A DNA stretch of 64,000 nt from Rhyzopertha dominica. Its lineage: Eukaryota > Arthropoda > Insecta > Coleoptera > Bostrichidae. Positions 61,801 to 64,000 of this stretch are shown here, in pieces. The position numbers were made by a program, and so were the translations under genes. Location of the stretch: NCBI GenBank assembly GCA_025024175.1, contig QCXZ01000041.1, positions 51,207,786 through 51,271,785 on the forward strand, read 5' to 3'. Each line of letters begins with the position of its first letter. Positions within the stretch are counted from its first letter, which is position 1. The notes beneath the pieces were generated by a model. It worked only from the letters and a program-made list of their open reading frames with translations. It had not been told where the DNA came from and searched no databases.

Positions 61801-63738
61801 TGAAACCAAGTTTTAAAAAGTGCTAGTCCATGTCGCGATGGTAGTCAGCAGAACAATTTTGGATTGTTTCGCTGACAGTAATAAGCCATTTTCCACCCAT
61901 CCATCACTTCCTCCCGCATGAATGTGGTGCTTGCAGAACGCAGTTATTTGTTCCATCTGTCAGACCTTTTTTTATCAAGTCTTGGGTGTCGTACCACGTT
62001 TCATCCAAATATACGATATTACGATTTTCTTGGCGGTACCTCCTGATTTCGTTTATATAATCCCATCTCACTCTTTTTATTCGGGTTGATTCCATTATGG
62101 ACAAACGTTGGTTTAATGTACTGTAATTAAAACCGATGCTCCTCAAGTATTTTCTGAACCACTCTTCGCAATAACTTATGTCATATCCTAATTCCAAAAG
62201 TTTTAATTTCAGACTTGCCGTAGTTGGAACTTTATTTTCCTTATACATTTGGTAAATCACTTTTTTAATTTCTATCCCAAGCTCTTTTGATATATTTAGA
62301 AATTTCTCCGAATTGCGTAATTTTCTTGAATTGCCTTTATTTATTTATTTAATCCGGTTATTTGCGGTAACTTGTGAGGGGTCGCCTCCTGTTCGAGATG
62401 AAAGATAAATTTTATTGCAGGGTTGTAATAACGGCAAGAGAGTTGCATTACTATACAAATAACTGACTTAATCTATTTCTTCCATTTTGGGCCCCATATT
62501 GTTTGTAATACATGTAAATGATACATCCAAACTGCATCCAATCTGCTGTTTAGAGCAGACTTGTTGAATTTATTATTATAAATTTACATTTTTTGTAATC
62601 GTTGTTTAAACGTACATATACTGCATTGTATCAAAGACTGCAGTAATTGGCCGAAAACAAAGGCGTCCTAATCTAACAAAAAGATTTATTGCAGTAAGGA
62701 TGCATTATTGTAAATCCACAACGACTGTTTTTGAATCAACAACCGGATTAGTTGTTTTTTTTAGGTTATTGCTAGGTTCATACGCTTGAGGATGTAACAA
62801 ACATGAACTTCCATATTGTAGCTGCATTCAACGACGAATATCAGTGGGTTTTGCACTTTCGTTGTACAAGAAACGAATAACAGAATCCTGTACCCTGTAC
62901 CTTACTGTCAGTGTGAGATCTAGCCTTCTAGATCTCATATCACATTTATGCCATATTTCATGCATCTTAGGGCACTTTTAAGGTTTAACCCCAAACCTAA
63001 CCTGCTCTTGAGGCAGAAATCCCTTAATCATGTTTGAATACACTCTATTCTTCTACAACAAGTAAACCTCTTTCAATTTTTGCCACAACCCGCAGACTAT
63101 ACCCGTAGACGCAATTTACGACCGCCGTAACTCCAATTATCCGACCGAGACTGCACGGTAGTCAGCGCATAGCAATTTAAACCCAACGCCCGCCGCGGGC
63201 TGTCACCGCTATTAATCGTCGGTAGAGGGCGCGTTGCCGCGGGGAATCCCGGAAACCGCCCGTGCAAAAGCGGCTTTTGAACCACCGCAGAAAGGGTGCG
63301 AATTCGGTGTCGTTGTGGTAAAAAATGTGTCAATGATTATTGGCAACTTGGAAGTGTCACGGAAGGGTCTTGTTTTCGCGAAATCGTGGGTGGATTGAGG
63401 CCTAGGGGGTTTTTGAGAGTTGATTTTGTGTTTACATCGTAGTTCGACTAGATGTTTCAAGCAAAAACTATATTCTTGCACTCTACAAACCTGTTGTTCT
63501 GATTACACATCAGACGTCGTATATAAACAGTAAAAAAAGAACGTCATCTGACTTGTATTGACACCAATGAATAAAAATGAGGTTACAAAAAACTCACCTT
63601 CTGATATCAGTCTTTCCCTAATCTCCCAAGCGAATATCGTTGGATTCTCCCTTTTGTACTGTTCAATTTTGCTAACCACTGCTGGCGTTGCTACTTTAGG
63701 CTTGCTACCTCCTATAAGACCTGGGGGTCGTAAGGTAC
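55345..63738 (-). CDS. eyg: Pax-family transcription factor, eyegone/twin of eyegone type (3' four coding exons)
   Basis: Coding join on the minus strand: 63738-63598, 56887-56637, 56580-56362, 55800-55345; about 355 residues, N-terminus outside the window. The first two exons give the RED half of the paired domain ([53 protein letters not shown]). Exon 3 and the start of exon 4 give a paired-class homeodomain with Ser at position 50 ([15 protein letters not shown]). The C-terminus has an acidic stretch ([17 protein letters not shown]). In Drosophila, Eyg and Toe lack most of the PAI half, bind DNA through RED plus homeodomain, act mainly as repressors and drive eye-disc growth. I infer the same class of role in the nucleus. 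No internal stop; all junctions keep frame. Eyg and toe cannot be told apart from this part, and many insects may carry one gene for both. Confidence 0.95.
55801..56361 (-). other. eyg intron within the homeobox
   Basis: 561 bp, GTACGT donor at 56361 and CCAG acceptor at 55801, phase 0. A CAGGGTGTTCCATTAGTGCG string near 55977 resembles a transposon end. Otherwise nothing is recognised. Confidence 0.85.
56362..56580 (-). CDS. eyg: eyg exon with homeodomain residues 1-46
   Basis: 73 codons, phase 0 at both ends. 27 residues of Ser/Asp-rich linker, then [20 protein letters not shown] through LSEARVQ. Acceptor TTAG at 56582-56581, donor GTACGT. Confidence 0.95.
56581..56636 (-). other. eyg 56-bp intron
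   Basis: GTATGT donor and CCTTAG acceptor, phase 0. Reading through it instead reaches a stop, so splicing is needed to join RED and homeodomain. Confidence 0.85.
56637..56887 (-). CDS. eyg: eyg exon with the end of RED and the linker
   Basis: Begins in phase 1 (completes Gly), [20 protein letters not shown] is the last RED helix, followed by an Ala-rich segment ([18 protein letters not shown]) and a Pro/Ser linker. Acceptor CAG at 56890-56888. Confidence 0.95.
57950..59113 (+). pseudogene. Penelope-like element in the eyg intron (antisense)
   Basis: Broken plus-strand frames: [14 protein letters not shown] start of RT (about 58070), [10 protein letters not shown] (catalytic YVDD, about 58350), [40 protein letters not shown] (to 58560), [18 protein letters not shown] (about 58740), a GIY-YIG-type segment [20 protein letters not shown] with LKEHVRTT (58850-58940), and [20 protein letters not shown] (about 59040-59100). 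Stops and frameshifts throughout. It is transcribed opposite to eyg and probably neutral. Confidence 0.85.
59114..59925 (+). repeat. Presumed 3' region of the Penelope-like element
   Basis: Follows the ORF remnant directly. Near 59811-59860 it contains a CTGATGA...GAAAC pattern that may be a decayed hammerhead. The exact end is not resolved. Confidence 0.4.
59926..60345. promoter_or_regulatory. Candidate intronic regulatory island of eyg
   Basis: CpG-rich block inside the 6.7 kb eyg intron, with TAATTAC, GATTAATAATT and TATTGATC words near 59978-60045. The 65-codon frame at 60139-60336 shows no motif. Intronic enhancer role is inferred from position and composition. Confidence 0.4.
60579..62453 (-). 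mobile_element. DDE transposon with about 100-bp terminal inverted repeats in the eyg intron
   Basis: 1875 bp. The ends TRGTAATGSAACTCTCTTRC at 60579 and (inverted) at 62453 continue in alignment for about 100 bases up to CGACCCCTCA in both. TA duplications at 60577-60578 and 62454-62455. Ns at 60692, 60699 and 60730. It encloses one transposase pseudogene on the minus strand and a (TAAA/TTTA)-like tract near 62341. Confidence 0.9.
61254..62340 (-). pseudogene. IS630/Tc1-like DDE transposase with long D-E spacing, frameshifted
   Basis: Minus strand: [20 protein letters not shown] (N-terminal HTH region, about 62310), 62260-61904 with [20 protein letters not shown] and [20 protein letters not shown] (first Asp), a shifted segment [20 protein letters not shown] then [20 protein letters not shown] (second Asp, codon at 61754), and 61547-61254 with [20 protein letters not shown] (Glu codon at 61508) and an acidic tail. 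The second Asp and the Glu are about 246 bases apart, far more than the 34-41 residues of classic mariner families. At least three frameshifts. Confidence 0.85.
62456..63597 (-). promoter_or_regulatory. Rest of eyg intron with candidate island at 63080-63480
   Basis: 63080-63480 is CpG-rich with AATTTA, AATTA and TATTAATC words, 0.1-0.5 kb downstream of the 63598 splice donor. Overlapping minus-strand frames are composition effects. 62456-63080 is AT-rich with nothing recognised. Confidence 0.4.
63598..63738 (-). CDS. eyg: eyg exon with the start of the RED domain
   Basis: 141 bp, phase 1 at both ends. [20 protein letters not shown] through [12 protein letters not shown]. Acceptor TTTTCAG at 63739-63745, donor GTGAGT at 63597. 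Confidence 0.95.
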
Positions 63739-64000
63739 CTGAAAAAGAAATACGAAACGTAAGCATTTCGCAAAAATTGAAAACTAGCGATCAAATAATC
63801 TCATTTTTTTCTCAAATTCGTCAAGAAATTTATTTCAACTTATTACATATATATCTTAACAAGCCAAATTGATAACAAAAAAATTATTTAATTTTTTCTT
63901 GCTGTAAAAATGTAGGGTAGGTACTAAGGTCAGTTCGTGCAGCGACCTTCAAGGAAAAATCATGTATTGCCTCAAAATTTAGCAGATCTTCAGGGACATT
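63739..64000 (-). other. eyg upstream intron (partial)
   Basis: AT-rich, no exon recognised. The preceding exon, expected to end in phase 1, lies beyond the window. Confidence 0.7.

Overview
This is an insect nuclear window, possibly from a beetle although the order is not proven. It is AT-rich, with one multi-exon developmental gene and a dense set of mostly decayed transposable elements of arthropod types: mariner, DD41D, DD37E, hAT, Penelope-like, Jockey/RTE-like LINEs and a Crypton-like tyrosine-recombinase element. Short introns (56 bp), GT-AG splice sites and scattered single N calls fit a draft insect assembly.

The only recognisable host gene is a Pax-family transcription factor of the eyegone/twin-of-eyegone (eyg/toe) type on the minus strand. 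Four coding exons are visible: 63738-63598 and 56887-56637 (RED half of the paired domain), 56580-56362 (homeodomain residues 1-46) and 55800-55345 (homeodomain 47-60, C-terminus and stop). Splice sites and codon phases agree at every junction. The 5' exons lie beyond position 64000, and a poly(A) signal candidate lies at 54821-54816. The 6.7 kb intron holds a Penelope-like element and a 1.9 kb DDE transposon with long terminal inverted repeats.

Positions 1-54800 are the 3' flank of this gene. I see no other host protein gene there. Two kinds of sequence alternate. One is AT-rich, repeat-derived sequence. The other is a series of blocks of about 0.3-0.6 kb, richer in G+C and CpG, carrying homeodomain-type ATTA/GGATTA words. 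These blocks are candidate cis-regulatory or conserved non-coding elements of a developmental locus.

Mobile elements from left to right: a deleted tyrosine-recombinase element (919-1931) beside a DD41D transposase remnant; a LINE (5.1-6.3 kb); a Penelope-like fragment (7.5-8.1 kb); a full tyrosine-recombinase element with an intact two-exon gene (9162-11889) abutting the C-terminal half of a DD41D transposase; an RTE-like LINE (13.8-14.7 kb); a Penelope/LINE junction (17.2-17.7 kb); a LINE (19-20 kb); a YqaJ-nuclease-like remnant (22.5-23.3 kb); a DD37E transposase (24.4-25.1 kb); a LINE (26.7-28.0 kb); mariner copy 1 (28144-29462); a DUF4817-type DD41D transposon (32.0-33.4 kb); LINE and Penelope bits (37.0-39.4 kb); a decayed insect TE gene (41.9-43.4 kb); mariner copy 2 (45330-46661); a hammerhead-ribozyme-bearing repeat (47.8-48.1 kb); a ZBED5-like hAT remnant (48.1-49.0 kb); a DD41D remnant (49.7-50.2 kb); and a LINE nested in a LINE (51.7-53.1 kb).

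The most noteworthy items are the intact tyrosine-recombinase element with its internally deleted sister, the hammerhead ribozyme, the nested LINE, and the intronic DDE transposon with an unusually long second catalytic spacing.
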